Shown: piece by piece, positions 1 to 10,309 of the stretch | Numbering within the stretch: position 1 is the first letter of the stretch | How the letters are laid out: every line of letters begins with the position of its first letter | Assembly (NCBI GenBank): GCA_036788215.1 | Contig: DAIQNV010000001.1 | Location: forward strand, 41,710-105,709 | DNA from: DAIQNV01 sp036788215 | GTDB lineage: Bacteria; Planctomycetota; Phycisphaerae; Phycisphaerales; UBA1924 | DNA: 64,000 nucleotides | Reading direction: 5' to 3' | Translations under genes and position numbers: made by a program | Notes under the pieces: model-generated | Told to the model about the DNA's origin: nothing | Databases searched by the model: none | The model's input: the letters and a program-made list of their open reading frames with translations, nothing else

Positions 1-368
1 GGTCGCCGGAGGCGTCGGGCTACGACATCCGCATCGTGGGGCACACCGACTCCGCGACCCCGAGCGCCCGGACGAGGCAGCGCCACCCGACCAACATGCA
101 CCTCTCGGCCCACCGGGCGATCGCGGTGCGTCAGGAGCTCCTGGCGATGGGCCTGCAGCCGGCGCGGATGTACGCCGCGGGGTGGGGCGAGTTCCGCCCG
201 GCGGTCGCCAACAACCCCGATGGCAACACGCGTGAGAACCGGCGCGTGGAGATCTTCCTGCTGCCCTCAACCGCGTCGAGCATGGCGCCCGCACAGGAAG
301 ACAGCGGGACGCCCGCGAATGTCGACCGCCAGCGTCTGAACGCGCCGGCGACCGATCCGACGAAGTGA
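1..368 (+). CDS. OmpA-family protein, C-terminal end only (5' truncated by window)
   Basis: The frame is open from base 3 and runs to the stop at 366-368, so the start lies outside the window. The roughly 121 visible residues carry the OmpA C-terminal peptidoglycan-binding fold: YDIRIVGHTDS strand and loop, the helix LSAHRAIAVRQEL, the AAGWGEFRP segment and the closing NRRVEIFL strand. Proteins with this domain tie the outer membrane or a motor to peptidoglycan in the periplasm. The tail after the domain is short and low in complexity. Whether the missing N-terminus is a beta barrel, a lipoprotein or a MotB-like stator cannot be seen; the family call is firm and the specific role is open. Confidence 0.85.
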   Translation, partial: SPEASGYDIRIVGHTDSATPSARTRQRHPTNMHLSAHRAIAVRQELLAMGLQPARMYAAGWGEFRPAVANNPDGNTRENRRVEIFLLPSTASSMAPAQEDSGTPANVDRQRLNAPATDPTK

Positions 369-392
369 TCGGGTGAAGATGAAACCTTGGGA

Positions 393-426
393 GCCCCGGG
401 CGATCGCTCGGGGCTTCTTTGTTTTT
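393..426 (+). terminator. Rho-independent terminator after the OmpA-family gene
   Basis: A nine-pair stem (393-401 with 406-414, one G-U pair) closes a GATC loop and is followed by a T-rich run (TTCTTTGTTTTT). It lies 25 bases after the OmpA-family stop codon. Confidence 0.8.
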
Positions 427-697
427 GGGGTCAGAGGAATTGCCAAAGCCACGATCGTGAGATCGTGGGCTCGAGATCGAGTCCTGCGACCGTCCGCGTT
501 GCCACCAACGCGGCTCTGAGTGCGGTGCCGGCGCGCTGAAGTCGTTGTTGTCTGGGGGTGGGGTGAGAGACGAGGCTTGGAGAGGAGAAGGCGCTGCGCT
601 TGGGGAGTCCCTTGCTTGCGCTGCGGGCTCGTTGGGGTCAGCGAACGGCTGAGGGTGGTCAGCACGCAGCTTCGCGGGTCGTGACACCGGAGTCTGG
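427..697. other. Non-coding stretch between convergent genes
   Basis: No credible gene is seen here; the reading frames that cross it have no recognisable domain. It lies between the terminator of the OmpA-family gene and the stop codon of the minus-strand membrane protein. It contains the first copy of a 27-base dispersed-type repeat (606-632). Confidence 0.6.
606..632. repeat. 27-base imperfect repeat, copy 1
   Basis: This 27-mer matches 700-726 at 24 of 27 positions in direct orientation. The core reads AGTCCC..GC...CGCT.CGGGCTCGT. Similar short G+C-rich elements are, from general knowledge, scattered near gene ends in planctomycete genomes; that was not searched here. Confidence 0.6.
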
Positions 698-1630
698 TCA
701 GTCCCTCGCTGGCGCTTCGGGCTCGTCCAAGGCGTCGGACTCCCTCGTGCGCTTCGCCGGGGCGAGGGCGAAGGCGAGGCTCAGGATGAGCCCGAGGGCG
801 CTGGCGCTCGCGACGGGGAGTGTCCAGCCGGCGCTCACGAGGGCCTGGTTTTCCTTGGTGATCGCGGGGGGCCTGGGCATGATCTGCAGGGCGGCATCCC
901 ATCGCCAGGTGCCCTCCCGCAGTTCATCCTCTGCCCGCTGCGGGGGTTCCTCGCCCTGCTGGTAGGCGCGGACCTGGCGACGGTAGAAGCTCTTGCCGCT
1001 CTCGGGGAAGCGGCGCTCGGTGGTCTCGATCGTGCCATCGGGGAGAAGCTCGTGGAAGCGGAAGGTCCAGCGGTGGCGCATCACTTCGCCGAAGCCCCAG
1101 CTGTCGGCGTCGACCGCGAGGTTGAAACGCCCGCCCTCGATCACGCCCGGGTCGGGGTCGCGGATCACGACGGCGCAGCGGACGGGCAGCTCGCCCGCCT
1201 TGTAGAGCTCGCGGAACTCGCTGAGCGGGCGGCGCTCGGAGTCGGCGAAGAAGAAGACGCCCATCCAGTCGGTGTAGCGGTCGAGCCCGGGGCGGGCGAC
1301 CTCGCTCGGCACCTCGACCGGGATGATGAGTTCGGTGGCGCTCGTCGGGTTGTTGGTGTCGTGGGCGGGCTCGGCGTAGCGGAGCGTGATCGTGCCGGAA
1401 CCATCCTCCGCGAGGTCGGGGATGAAGGCGACCTCTCGCCCCGCGAAGTTGAAGGTGGGCTGGTCGGTGCGGATGAAGAACCAGATGGGCTTCTGGTGAT
1501 CCTGGATGTACGCGTGGATGCGCTGGGCCAGGAAGATGGAGCTGACCACGAGCCCGACGAGCGAGAGCGCCGCGAGCGTCCATACGAACGGACGGGCGGG
1601 GCGACGGGATGCGTAGGGCGGACGGGTCAT
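698..1630 (-). CDS. Membrane protein of unknown function at the end of the cytochrome oxidase cluster
   Basis: This 310-residue protein is not recognised. A membrane segment near residues 15-37 (VWTLAALSLVGLVVSSIFLA) is followed by about 230 residues rich in beta-type sequence, probably outside the cytoplasm, and a second membrane segment near residues 270-292. The ATG at 1630 is preferred; an in-frame GTG at 1642 would add four residues. It follows ctaF by about 50 bases on the same strand, so it is likely cotranscribed and may be an accessory or assembly protein of the oxidase, but no metal-binding or haem motif was seen. Its last codons (DEPEAPARD) are encoded by copy 2 of the 27-base repeat, so the C-terminus may be a late extension. 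Confidence 0.7.
   Translation of the reverse strand: MTRPPYASRRPARPFVWTLAALSLVGLVVSSIFLAQRIHAYIQDHQKPIWFFIRTDQPTFNFAGREVAFIPDLAEDGSGTITLRYAEPAHDTNNPTSATELIIPVEVPSEVARPGLDRYTDWMGVFFFADSERRPLSEFRELYKAGELPVRCAVVIRDPDPGVIEGGRFNLAVDADSWGFGEVMRHRWTFRFHELLPDGTIETTERRFPESGKSFYRRQVRAYQQGEEPPQRAEDELREGTWRWDAALQIMPRPPAITKENQALVSAGWTLPVASASALGLILSLAFALAPAKRTRESDALDEPEAPARD
700..726. repeat. 27-base imperfect repeat, copy 2, overlapping the 3' end of a gene
   Basis: Direct repeat of 606-632 with three mismatches. It begins at the stop codon of the membrane protein gene (698-700) and encodes that protein's last residues on the minus strand. Confidence 0.6.
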
Positions 1631-1679
1631 GGCTCCATTCACGCTAGCGCGGTGGGAGGGCGGGTGTCGCGGGCGGGAC

Positions 1680-2576
1680 TCACTCCGGCTCGACCGCGCC
1701 GGGGGCTTCGTTGTTCTGCTCGTCGCTTGCCTGCGGGGTAATGGCCTGGGGCGGGGTGGTGTCGAAGAGGCCCGGGGTCATTCCAGTGCGAACGACGCGC
1801 CGGGAGGCGGTCGACACCTCGGGGGCGTTCGCGCGGACGCCCTCTGCGTCGGTCGCAGCGTCCTCGGACGCGTGCTTGTCCGCCTGGCCGGCGCCGCCCG
1901 CGGCGATCCACTTGGCGTGGATGTCGCTCTCGTCCGCGGGGTGACGGGGGACATTCCCGTGGTGATAGTGGGCGTAGTTGGTGTAGAAGTACTTCCAGAA
2001 CTTCTCCTCGCCGACCTCCGCGATCTTGTTCTCGCGGGACTGCGTGACGATGGGGCCGGAAATGTCGGCACCGTTCCAGCGGGACATGCCGACGCCGCTG
2101 CCGCCGTCGACCGCGGTGGTGCCGCCCCAGGGCTTGGCCAGGTCACGGTTGGCGAGGTCGATGGCGGGGAAGGTCATGAAGAGACCGAGGGTGATGATGG
2201 TGGTGAGCATGACCATGCCGTTGAGCGGCTTGTCGTGGCGGAGGTGCATGAAGTAGAGGCAGACGAACATCGCCTTGATCGTGGCGATGCTCATCGCGAT
2301 ATTGACGTTCCAGAGCTGGGTGATGGGGAAGTCGGTGTAGGTGGTCAGGATGACCTCGCCCTTGGCGACGAAGACGGTGAGGAAGGTGAAGAAAAGCAGC
2401 GCCCCGAGCACGCCGACCATCAGCTGCCATGAGGAGACATGGTGCTCCTCGTGGTGGTGGCCCTCGTCGTCGACGGGCGTGCCGGCGTGCATCTTGTGCG
2501 GGTCGTCCCAGTCGTAGCCCGGGCCGCGCTGGTGGAGGTTGTCGCCGGTCTGGATGGATGAGGGGTCGCTCGACAT
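1680..2576 (-). CDS. ctaF: Cytochrome c oxidase subunit IV (prokaryotic COX4-like) with long C-terminal extension
   Basis: The 298-residue protein has an N-terminal tail with a HHHEEHH run, then three membrane segments near residues 50-155. These include the signature of the small bacterial oxidase subunit, in which the second helix ends ATIKAMFVCLYFMHLRHDKP. Subunit IV of caa3 oxidases is normally only about 100 residues; here some 140 extra residues follow, rich in Ala, Asp, Glu and Pro, with a conserved-looking part (EKFWKYFYTNYAHYHHG). The start is supported by GGAG nine bases before ATG. It lies 43 bases after ctaE in a ctaC-D-E-F series. The membrane core is a good match; the role of the extension is unknown. 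Confidence 0.85.
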   Translation of the reverse strand: MSSDPSSIQTGDNLHQRGPGYDWDDPHKMHAGTPVDDEGHHHEEHHVSSWQLMVGVLGALLFFTFLTVFVAKGEVILTTYTDFPITQLWNVNIAMSIATIKAMFVCLYFMHLRHDKPLNGMVMLTTIITLGLFMTFPAIDLANRDLAKPWGGTTAVDGGSGVGMSRWNGADISGPIVTQSRENKIAEVGEEKFWKYFYTNYAHYHHGNVPRHPADESDIHAKWIAAGGAGQADKHASEDAATDAEGVRANAPEVSTASRRVVRTGMTPGLFDTTPPQAITPQASDEQNNEAPGAVEPE

Positions 2577-2619
2577 GGTGCGGGACTCCGGGAGCGGAGA
2601 GGGTCCTGTCCGACGGCGT

Positions 2620-3321
2620 TCAGTGGATGAGGTACAGCAGCGGGAAGAGGAAGATCCAGACGAGGTCGACGAGGTGCCAGTACAGCCCCGAGGTCTCGAC
2701 CATCGCGTAGTTCTTGGGCCCGTAGATGCCCTTGTACGAGCGGACCAGGACCCAGAGCAGGAGGCCCCCGCCGATGATGACGTGCAACGCGTGCACGCCC
2801 GTCGCGACGTAGTAGAGCCCCCACCACAGGGGCTCGTTCGGATCGGACGCGTAGGGGTAGTCGAAGAGGATGCCGGGGCGCTTGCCCTCGGTCCACTTCG
2901 GGATGTACTCCATGAAGATCTTGATGCAGAAGAATCCCGCGGCGCAGATCAGCGTGATGATCAGGTTGACCTTCAGCCAGAACTGCTGGTTGAGCTGCGC
3001 ACAGCGGACCGCCATGGCGACCGTGAAGCTGGAGATGAGCAGCACGACCGTGTTCGTGAGGCCCCAGTTCACGTCGAGGTAGAGCGAGCCGTTGATGAAC
3101 GCCTCGGGGAACTTCATCCGCAGGATCGCGTAGCCCACGAAGATGCCCGCGAAGAGCAGCACCTCGGTCGACAGGAAGAGCCACATGCCGAACTTCGCGG
3201 CATCGAACTCGTCCTCAGCGTTGCGCCAGTGGTGGCCCGGGCGGTAGTCCTCCCAGGCCATGCGCTTCGCGCCGGCCTGGCTGTCGGGCCCGGTGGGCGT
3301 GGGCGTGTCGATCGCGGTCAT
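2620..3321 (-). CDS. ctaE: Cytochrome c oxidase subunit III
   Basis: This is the integral membrane subunit III of a heme-copper oxidase, 233 residues, with five or more hydrophobic helices. Family features visible include KFGMWLFLSTEVLLFAG in the first helix, GVHALHVIIGG, and the C-terminal ETSGLYWHLVDLVWIFLF segment. Subunit III stabilises the catalytic subunit and is thought to support proton uptake. A GGAG box six bases before ATG supports the start. It sits 44 bases after ctaD and is followed by ctaF. Confidence 0.95.
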   Translation of the reverse strand: MTAIDTPTPTGPDSQAGAKRMAWEDYRPGHHWRNAEDEFDAAKFGMWLFLSTEVLLFAGIFVGYAILRMKFPEAFINGSLYLDVNWGLTNTVVLLISSFTVAMAVRCAQLNQQFWLKVNLIITLICAAGFFCIKIFMEYIPKWTEGKRPGILFDYPYASDPNEPLWWGLYYVATGVHALHVIIGGGLLLWVLVRSYKGIYGPKNYAMVETSGLYWHLVDLVWIFLFPLLYLIH

Positions 3322-3365
3322 CGCGGTCTCCGGTGGGCCGGGCGTCGGCCGGCTCGGTCAGTGGG

Positions 3366-5159
<1,794 letters not shown>

Positions 5160-5221
5160 GCTCGAACCTCTCGGCCTGTGGCCCGCCATTGGCGGGCGCC
5201 TGCCTCGTCAATCCTCATCGG

Positions 5222-6520
5222 TCAGTCGGTGGACACCATGGCGGGCACCCCGCCCTCGGGGTCCGTCGCGGGCTCGTCCTCTGCGGGGGCCTCGCCCTCG
5301 CCCGGCGCCGCCCCGTCGTCGCCCTCGCCCTCCGCGGGCGCTTCACCCTCGGCAGGCGCCTCGGCGCCCTCCTCATCGGGGTCGTACTTGTCGCTCAGGG
5401 TCTTCATGTAGACGATGAGACCCTCCAGTTGGGCCTCGCTCAAGAGGCCCTGGAAGCTGGGCATCTGGTTCGCATAGCCCGCGTGGATCTTGGCCCCGGG
5501 CACCAGGATCGACTCGCGGAGGTAGTTCTCGTCCGCCAGCACGGTGCCCCCGCTGGCGAGCGGGACCTCGTAGCCGTACAGGTTCTTCCAGGTCGGGCCG
5601 GTCATCCCCGAGCCATCGATCGAGTGGCAGGTGTAGCACCGGCCCGCGGCGACGGAGCGGCCAATATCCACCGGCGACATGTCTCCCTGGTTCCAGCCCG
5701 CGAGGATGGCGTCGTAGCTGGTTTCGGAGCCCGCCTTGGGCACCACGCGGAGAATCGCCGCCATCTCGGCGTGCAGGTCGCCGCAGTATTCGGCGCAGAA
5801 GATCCAGTGGTCCTGGTAGGGGGCCCCGGGCTTCAGGAGCGGGGTCTTGAAGGTGTAGCCGGTGTACCGGTTGGGGTGCAGGTCCATCTTGACGCGGAAG
5901 TCGGGGATCCAGAACGAGTGCAGCACGTCCTGGCTCAGCATCCGCAGCCCGATATTGGTGTCCTCGGGCACGACGAAGACCGGGACGCCCTGACCGTTGT
6001 TGAAGGTGTTGCCCTCGTCGAGGGGCACCGACCAGCCGCTCTCCTCGCCGTCGGGGTAGGTGATCGACCACCCCCACTTCCATCCCGACACCCTGAGTTC
6101 GATCGCATCGCCCGGGAAGACCTGCTTCTCCATGTAGGTCCAGAAGCCCAGCAGGAAGAGCACGATCAGCGCCGAACTCGGGACGATCGTCCAGATGATC
6201 TCCAGCAGCGTGTTGTGCGAGGGGCTGGGCTCCGCCGGCACGCCGGGCCGCCTGCGGTACTTGATCGCCCAGTAGATCCACAGGATCGAAAGCAGCACGA
6301 ACCAGAACACGCCGAACCAGAAGATCAGCATGAACAGGCCGTCGGTCGCTGCGGAGGTTTCGGTCAGCCCGCCGCTGCGGAAGAAGATGCGCTCCCAGAA
6401 CCCGCCTGTGACATTCTGCACCTCGTCCGTGTGGGCGAGACGCAGGGGCGGAACCGTCGCCAGGCTGGCCGCCGGGATACCCCCCGACAGGGCGTGGGTG
6501 AGCGTGGTCAGCATCGTCAT
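5222..6520 (-). CDS. ctaC: Cytochrome c oxidase subunit II fused to cytochrome c (caa3-type)
   Basis: Subunit II takes electrons from the soluble or complex-bound donor. Residues 60-135 hold the two-helix hairpin; the cupredoxin domain follows with the CuA ligands in DVLHSFWIP and FCAEYCGDLHAEM. After it comes a fused class I cytochrome c domain: CYTCH haem site near residue 295 and a likely distal Met in QMPSFQGL. The C-terminus is a low-complexity acidic tail made of EGEAPAEGE-like repeats, about 50 residues. The fusion is typical of caa3 oxidases, which in Rhodothermus receive electrons from Alternative Complex III. Its ATG overlaps the stop of the SCO1 gene by four bases (ATGA), implying translational coupling. 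Confidence 0.96.
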   Translation of the reverse strand: MTMLTTLTHALSGGIPAASLATVPPLRLAHTDEVQNVTGGFWERIFFRSGGLTETSAATDGLFMLIFWFGVFWFVLLSILWIYWAIKYRRRPGVPAEPSPSHNTLLEIIWTIVPSSALIVLFLLGFWTYMEKQVFPGDAIELRVSGWKWGWSITYPDGEESGWSVPLDEGNTFNNGQGVPVFVVPEDTNIGLRMLSQDVLHSFWIPDFRVKMDLHPNRYTGYTFKTPLLKPGAPYQDHWIFCAEYCGDLHAEMAAILRVVPKAGSETSYDAILAGWNQGDMSPVDIGRSVAAGRCYTCHSIDGSGMTGPTWKNLYGYEVPLASGGTVLADENYLRESILVPGAKIHAGYANQMPSFQGLLSEAQLEGLIVYMKTLSDKYDPDEEGAEAPAEGEAPAEGEGDDGAAPGEGEAPAEDEPATDPEGGVPAMVSTD

Positions 6521-7431
6521 CGTGTCGTCCCTCCCGCGTAGGCGTGCTCGCCCGCCCGCGCCCTCCCGGCCCGCCGCACCCGCTCGCCCAGGAACATCGC
6601 CCCGATAAAGACCGCGAGCCCGACCACCGTCGCGGCACCAGCGAGACGCATGACCGCCATCGCCTCGACCGAGTAGGCGCCCGCGGTCGGGTCGTAGCGG
6701 AAGCAGAAGTGCAGCAGGGCGTCGCCCAGGCTCTTGGCGATCCGCCCGTCGCTCGCGTCGAGCAGGCTGAGCTTGACCTCGCGCGTCGGGTAGTCGAACC
6801 CGTAGAGGTACCGCGTCACCCGCCCGTTCGGGCTGAGGACCATGATCCCGACGGGGTGCGAGTACTCGCCATTGGGCAACTGCTTGAACTGGAAACCGGT
6901 CGCGTCGCTCAGGGCCTTCAGGTCGCCCGCCCGCCCGGTGAGATAGATGAAGCCATCGCTGACGCCCGGCTCGGACGCGCGGTCGTAGCCCGTGAAGTCG
7001 AGCGTGCGCCGCCGATCCGCCTCCGCGATGCCCTCGGTGTGGTCGAAGCTGATGACCAGGAGGTTGAAGTCCTGCCCGACCGTGAAGTCGAGGGCGTTGA
7101 TGGACTTCTGCACCCGGTCAAGCACAACCGTGCACACGATCGGGCAGTCGAAGTAGATGAACGCGAAGATGACCGGCTTCGAGCCATCGAAGACGTCATC
7201 GAGCGCCACCCGCTCGCCCCGGTGATTGGTGAAGGTCAGCCCCTTGGGGAGCGACTCGCCGAGCCGCTCGTCGATCGCGACCCCCTGGAGCTCTTCGGGC
7301 TTCTCCTTCAGCAGAATCTGCCCGAATGCCGGAGAGACCGCGCACGATGCGAACGCGAAGGCCAGACCGGTCACCAGCCGCTGGAAGCGGGCTCGCAGAC
7401 CGACCGGGTTGTGTGCTGTCGCTCTGTTCAT
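6517..7431 (-). CDS. SCO1/SenC family copper chaperone with C-terminal membrane anchor
   Basis: SCO proteins deliver copper to, or reduce, the CuA site of oxidase subunit II. The protein (304 residues from ATG at 7431) has an N-terminal signal segment ending near AFGQ, the thioredoxin-like core with the copper-binding CPIVC motif (in FIYFDCPIVC) and the distal His in YSHPVG, and an extra membrane helix near residues 265-285 that most SCO proteins lack. The open frame continues upstream to 7884, but that part overlaps the next gene and has no coding character. It is placed directly before ctaC, its expected client, and overlaps it by four bases. Confidence 0.93.
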   Translation of the reverse strand: MNRATAHNPVGLRARFQRLVTGLAFAFASCAVSPAFGQILLKEKPEELQGVAIDERLGESLPKGLTFTNHRGERVALDDVFDGSKPVIFAFIYFDCPIVCTVVLDRVQKSINALDFTVGQDFNLLVISFDHTEGIAEADRRRTLDFTGYDRASEPGVSDGFIYLTGRAGDLKALSDATGFQFKQLPNGEYSHPVGIMVLSPNGRVTRYLYGFDYPTREVKLSLLDASDGRIAKSLGDALLHFCFRYDPTAGAYSVEAMAVMRLAGAATVVGLAVFIGAMFLGERVRRAGRARAGEHAYAGGTTR

Positions 7432-7496
7432 CGCATGCGCGGGTGGTCCCGTGCGTGTCCCTTCCTTGCCAATGCTTCGCCGATCCGTCCCCCGCC

Positions 7497-7934
7497 TCAG
7501 TCCTGCGCCGCCGCCAGGCCCGTGTCCGCCGAGCCCTCGGTCAGGCCCTGCGCCGCCGCCTCGCGATACTCGTCGACGACCATCGACATCGCCCGCTCGA
7601 GCGGGATGTGCAGCTTGCCCGCCTCGCGGTCGATCCAGCCCGCGGCCTCCAGGCGGCGCTGGGCGGTCGTCCGGTAGCTCATGTACTCCTGCGCACTGCC
7701 GACGCCCTCCTGCTTCTCCGCCTTGAGCTGTGTCGTGTAGCTCGAGAAGTACGCCGAGAGCAGCAGGATCACGAACAGCACGCCGAAGACGATCACGAGC
7801 AGCGTCACACCGACCGCGCGCGTGCTGACCTGACCCGCATGCTCCGCCTGCGGGGCCGCTTCGTCGGAGCCGTGCCGGAACCAATCGTCGTGCCCGTGGT
7901 CCCCGTGATCGTCATGGCCTTGTGCAGCGCTCAT
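7497..7934 (-). CDS. Small single-span membrane protein with His/Asp-rich N-terminus, unknown function
   Basis: This 145-residue protein is not recognised as a named family. The first 22 residues are dominated by His and Asp (HDDHGDHGHDDWFRHG), which could bind metal. One membrane helix follows near residues 42-66, then a soluble part with a short helical C-terminus. ATG at 7934 is preferred over the ATG nine codons upstream. It lies between actF and the SCO1 gene, so a role in assembly or metal supply of Alternative Complex III or the oxidase is plausible, but this rests on position and composition only. Confidence 0.7.
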   Translation of the reverse strand: MSAAQGHDDHGDHGHDDWFRHGSDEAAPQAEHAGQVSTRAVGVTLLVIVFGVLFVILLLSAYFSSYTTQLKAEKQEGVGSAQEYMSYRTTAQRRLEAAGWIDREAGKLHIPLERAMSMVVDEYREAAAQGLTEGSADTGLAAAQD

Positions 7935-8105
7935 CGTCGATCGTCTCCGCTGGCGGGCCATCCCGCCCTTCTGGTTTCGACTTGTTCGTATCGCCCGATG
8001 CCGCGGTCTTGCGAAACCGGAACGATTCTAGTTCTACAACACCCCGAGACGACCCGATCTGCCACCAAACCCCCAATACAGGGTTTCCTGGGGTCGGGCC
8101 CCGGC

Positions 8106-9467
8106 TCACACATAGTTCTTGTGACCCAGACAACGCCCGAGCCGCGGATCCTTCACCGGAACGAGGGGAGCGGTGGTCAGGCTCCTCACGAGCATCCCCA
8201 GGAAGAGGGCCAGCACGCCGCCCACTGCGACGACATCCAGCCACCACCCCGCGAACCCGGGGTTTTCCCGGCCAGCCGCCGCGGCGACGTCCAGGTACAC
8301 CATGGGCCGGACGATCCAGACCATGTCGAGCACCTGCGTGAAGAGCAGGAACGCGCCGAAGAACGCCAGCCCGAGCGTGCTCCTCTTCACCTTGCGGCTG
8401 ATGAGGATGGGGAAGGGCGCCACGAAGTGCAGGAAGATGAGCAGGAAGCTGAGCACTTCCCAGCCTCCCTGCTGGCGGTGCACGAAGTAGGCGGTCTCCT
8501 CGGGGATGTTCGAGTACCAGATCAGGAAGTACTGGCTGAACCCGATGTACGCCCAGAAGACCATGAACGCGAAGAGCAGCTTGCCATGGTCGTGGAAGTG
8601 CTCCTCGGTCACGACCCCGTTGAGCCGGCCGAAGAAACGCAGCACCGCCGCGACGACCGCAGAGAGGGCTGCGCCGGACATGATCGCCCCGGCGAAGTAG
8701 TACACGCCCCACATGGTGCTGAAGAACCGGTAGTCGATCGACATCAGGAAGTCGAAGGCAGCGAAGGGCACCGTCAGGGCGAACAGCAGCAGCCCGATGC
8801 TGCTCAGCTTCCGCATCCGACTGGTCAGCCAGCGGTCGCCGGTCACGTCCTGCTGCTTGCTCAGGCTCAAGAGCGAGCGGCTCAGCCAGACCCAGACCGC
8901 TCCGCAGACCAGGAAGCGAAGGACAAAGAACCCCGCGTTGAGGTACGGGTCCTTGTGCTCGATCAGGAAGGTGCCCCGCTTGTCATCGTTCAACCAGGTG
9001 AGCAGCACCCCCCCCGCCGCGAGCTCGACGACCACGATCGGCACCATGAGCAGCACCGGGAGCCACACCAGCCCCGCGATCTGCTCCAGGATCCGCCGCA
9101 TCGTCGTGGGCCAGTACGAGTTCGTGGCGTGGAACACCATCACCAGGAACAAGGAGCCCAGGCTGCACGCCAGCGCCGTGAAGACGCCGACCTTGTACGC
9201 CGCCATCGCGTGACCGAGGTTCAGCGTGAACACGCCGAGCAGCGTGACTGCCAACCCGATCGCACCGATGATGAGGAACAGCCGGCTCAGGTTGTCCGAC
9301 GCCGCCCCGGGCGCCTCGATGTTGTCCCCCTGCAGGAGCGGGTTCCGCCCCAGCCCGTCGAGGTACTTCGCGTAGGCGTCATCCGTCATGATCGGCCCGT
9401 CGCCCCGCGACGAGGGCGCCGGCTGCGGGGTCACGACGGTCGAGTAGTCGCTCTGGATCAGGCTCAC
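8106..9467 (-). CDS. actF: Alternative Complex III subunit ActF
   Basis: ActF is a multi-helix membrane subunit of Alternative Complex III, the quinol:cytochrome c oxidoreductase that replaces the bc1 complex. The 453-residue protein has about ten hydrophobic helices, beginning near residue 60 (LFLIIGAIGLAVTLLGVFTLNLGHAMAA). Other family-like stretches include FDFLMSIDYRFFSTMWGVYYFAG and MVFWAYIGFSQYFLIWY. It overlaps actE by four bases (ATGA), so translation is likely coupled. About 170 bases separate it from the small His-rich protein; that gap has no clear terminator. Confidence 0.9.
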   Translation of the reverse strand: MSLIQSDYSTVVTPQPAPSSRGDGPIMTDDAYAKYLDGLGRNPLLQGDNIEAPGAASDNLSRLFLIIGAIGLAVTLLGVFTLNLGHAMAAYKVGVFTALACSLGSLFLVMVFHATNSYWPTTMRRILEQIAGLVWLPVLLMVPIVVVELAAGGVLLTWLNDDKRGTFLIEHKDPYLNAGFFVLRFLVCGAVWVWLSRSLLSLSKQQDVTGDRWLTSRMRKLSSIGLLLFALTVPFAAFDFLMSIDYRFFSTMWGVYYFAGAIMSGAALSAVVAAVLRFFGRLNGVVTEEHFHDHGKLLFAFMVFWAYIGFSQYFLIWYSNIPEETAYFVHRQQGGWEVLSFLLIFLHFVAPFPILISRKVKRSTLGLAFFGAFLLFTQVLDMVWIVRPMVYLDVAAAAGRENPGFAGWWLDVVAVGGVLALFLGMLVRSLTTAPLVPVKDPRLGRCLGHKNYV

Positions 9468-10309
9468 GAGTCACCCCCCGTCGTCGTGTCGGCGGTCGCC
9501 ACGGCGCTCCCCGCCCCACCCGCCCCACCAGCCCCACCAGCCGGCCCCCGCATGGGCGTCGTCGCCACATTCAGGGTCGCCCGCTCCGTGGGCGTCAGGT
9601 CGTCGGGCGTTGCGCCCTGGCTCTGCTGCAGGGCCCGCAGGTACGCCACGATCGCCCACGCGTCCATCGTGTCCACCGCGTGCTTGTATCCCGGCATGCG
9701 GTTGGCCCCGTCGGTCCCCCACACGCCCTCGCGGATCACGTGGAAGAGCCACCCGTCCGTGCCCTGGCGGGTCGAACGGTCGGTGTAGGGCTCGCCCAGC
9801 AGGTTGGCCGGCGGGTAGCTCCACTTCCGCCCCACCATGCCCTGGCTGTCGGCGAGATACCCGTGGCACGCGGCACAGAAGATGTTGAACCGCTCCTGTC
9901 CGTGCTCGATCATCTCCATCGTCACCGGCACCGGCGAGAAGCGCACCCACTGCTGCTCCCCGCCCTCGGTCACCGCGCCGGTGAAGGTAGCCTCGTCCTC
10001 CGCGAGCAGCATCGAACGCTCGACCAGGAACTCCTGGGCCCACTCCTCGCCCGCGTGGCCCATCGGGTCGAACTCGAACCCGCTGAACGCCACCGTGCCC
10101 GGGGGCACCGGCCGGCTCGTCCGCTTGTCAGCGAAGAACTCCGTCGCCTCCTGCGGGTCCCACTTGGGCTGGTCGTCGAGGTCGGGGAAGAAGCGGCGGG
10201 GCGGCGCCTCGCTGCGGTCGCCGCGACAGCCGGTCAGGCCCGCGAGCGTGACGCACGCGCCGAGCAGCACGACCGCGAGTCCGGTTGGCGAAACAGAACG
10301 GGGCATCAC
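9464..10309 (-). CDS. actE: Alternative Complex III monohaem cytochrome c subunit ActE (lipoprotein)
   Basis: ActE is a mono-haem cytochrome c on the outer face of the complex, passing electrons to the acceptor cytochrome. The 281-residue protein has a lipoprotein signal with a lipobox-like LTGC near residue 28, then the ActE-type region (RRFFPDLDDQPKWDPQ) and a single haem site FCAACHG near residue 145. A Met in RMPGYKHAVD is the probable distal ligand. The C-terminus is a Gly/Ala-rich run (GGAGGAGGAG). It overlaps both actD (10306) and actF (9467) by four bases, a tightly coupled set. Confidence 0.93.
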   Translation of the reverse strand: MMPRSVSPTGLAVVLLGACVTLAGLTGCRGDRSEAPPRRFFPDLDDQPKWDPQEATEFFADKRTSRPVPPGTVAFSGFEFDPMGHAGEEWAQEFLVERSMLLAEDEATFTGAVTEGGEQQWVRFSPVPVTMEMIEHGQERFNIFCAACHGYLADSQGMVGRKWSYPPANLLGEPYTDRSTRQGTDGWLFHVIREGVWGTDGANRMPGYKHAVDTMDAWAIVAYLRALQQSQGATPDDLTPTERATLNVATTPMRGPAGGAGGAGGAGSAVATADTTTGGDS

